Of a DNA stretch of 5,983 nt, positions 5,918-5,983 are shown piece after piece. Made by a program: the position numbers and the translations under genes. The stretch lies in contig DMHA01000006.1 of assembly GCA_003449615.1 (NCBI GenBank), positions 1-5,983 on the forward strand, given 5' to 3'. Position 1 is the stretch's first letter; each line of letters begins with the position of its first letter. Under the pieces are notes generated by a model. It made no database searches, had not been told where the DNA came from, and worked only from the letters and a program-made list of their open reading frames with translations. The stretch is from Flavobacterium sp. (GTDB lineage Bacteria; Bacteroidota; Bacteroidia; Flavobacteriales; Flavobacteriaceae).

Positions 5918-5983
5918 TTTTCTATTATTTAATAATTAGAATCAAGGGTTGAAAAAAAATTATAATCACATAAAACATCTAAA
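5918..5983 (-). promoter_or_regulatory. Upstream leader with weak Bacteroidota -7-like element
   Basis: The leader directly before the ATG reads AATAATAGAAAA, A-rich and lacking a Shine-Dalgarno box, which is normal for Bacteroidota. On the gene's strand TAATTTTT (5955-5962) matches the Bacteroidota -7 consensus TAnnTTTG except at the last base. The matching -33 element would fall at the very edge of the window and cannot be seen, so the promoter call is weak. The T-rich run there could produce such a match by chance. Confidence 0.25.
5939..5953 (-). repeat. Right arm of the 15-bp inverted repeat flanking the gene
   Basis: GAATCAAGGGTTGAA at 5939-5953 is the exact reverse complement of 303-317. 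It ends 21 bp upstream of the start codon, immediately before the in-frame TAA at 5936-5938, so it falls within the likely 5' leader or promoter of the gene. A regulatory role, such as an operator or leader element, is possible but unsupported. Confidence 0.55.

Overview
The window is AT-rich. It holds one very large gene on the minus strand (428-5917, 1829 codons), with about 430 bp of non-coding DNA on its 3' side and 66 bp on its 5' side. Base composition, the A-rich leader without a Shine-Dalgarno box, the signal peptide cut just before a Gln, and a C-terminal secretion domain of the type IX secretion system (T9SS) all point to the phylum Bacteroidota. A Flavobacterium or close relative is most likely.

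The gene encodes a modular secreted protein. In order it has: a signal peptide (residues 1-18); two tandem CBM5/12-like carbohydrate-binding modules (24-71, 87-137); two Ig-like modules (143-238, 241-336); a small beta domain (about 341-419); a large alpha/beta domain that looks like a glycoside-hydrolase barrel (about 420-856); four carboxypeptidase-regulatory-like beta sandwiches (861-1220); a third Ig-like module (1222-1313); a long flavobacterial beta-rich stalk (about 1318-1746); and a C-terminal T9SS sorting domain (1748-1829) that resembles the type C signal. The simplest reading is an enzyme exported across both membranes that binds and probably degrades an insoluble beta-1,4-linked polysaccharide such as chitin or cellulose. 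The catalytic-looking domain is not a GH18, GH19 or GH20 chitinase by its motifs. Two of its motifs match the active-site strands of GH6 in wording and in spacing, which is the most interesting lead in the window.

Beyond the stop codon (1-427) I see no convincing gene. That stretch contains four REP-like palindromes (31-220) that alternate between two stem classes, two pointing right and two pointing left. It also contains a 13-bp inverted repeat enclosing a 49-nt loop just after the stop codon (348-422), and one arm of a 15-bp inverted repeat whose other arm lies upstream of the start codon (303-317 and 5939-5953). The 5' flank (5918-5983) holds the leader and a weak promoter-like element. 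No second gene is complete in the window, so operon context cannot be judged.
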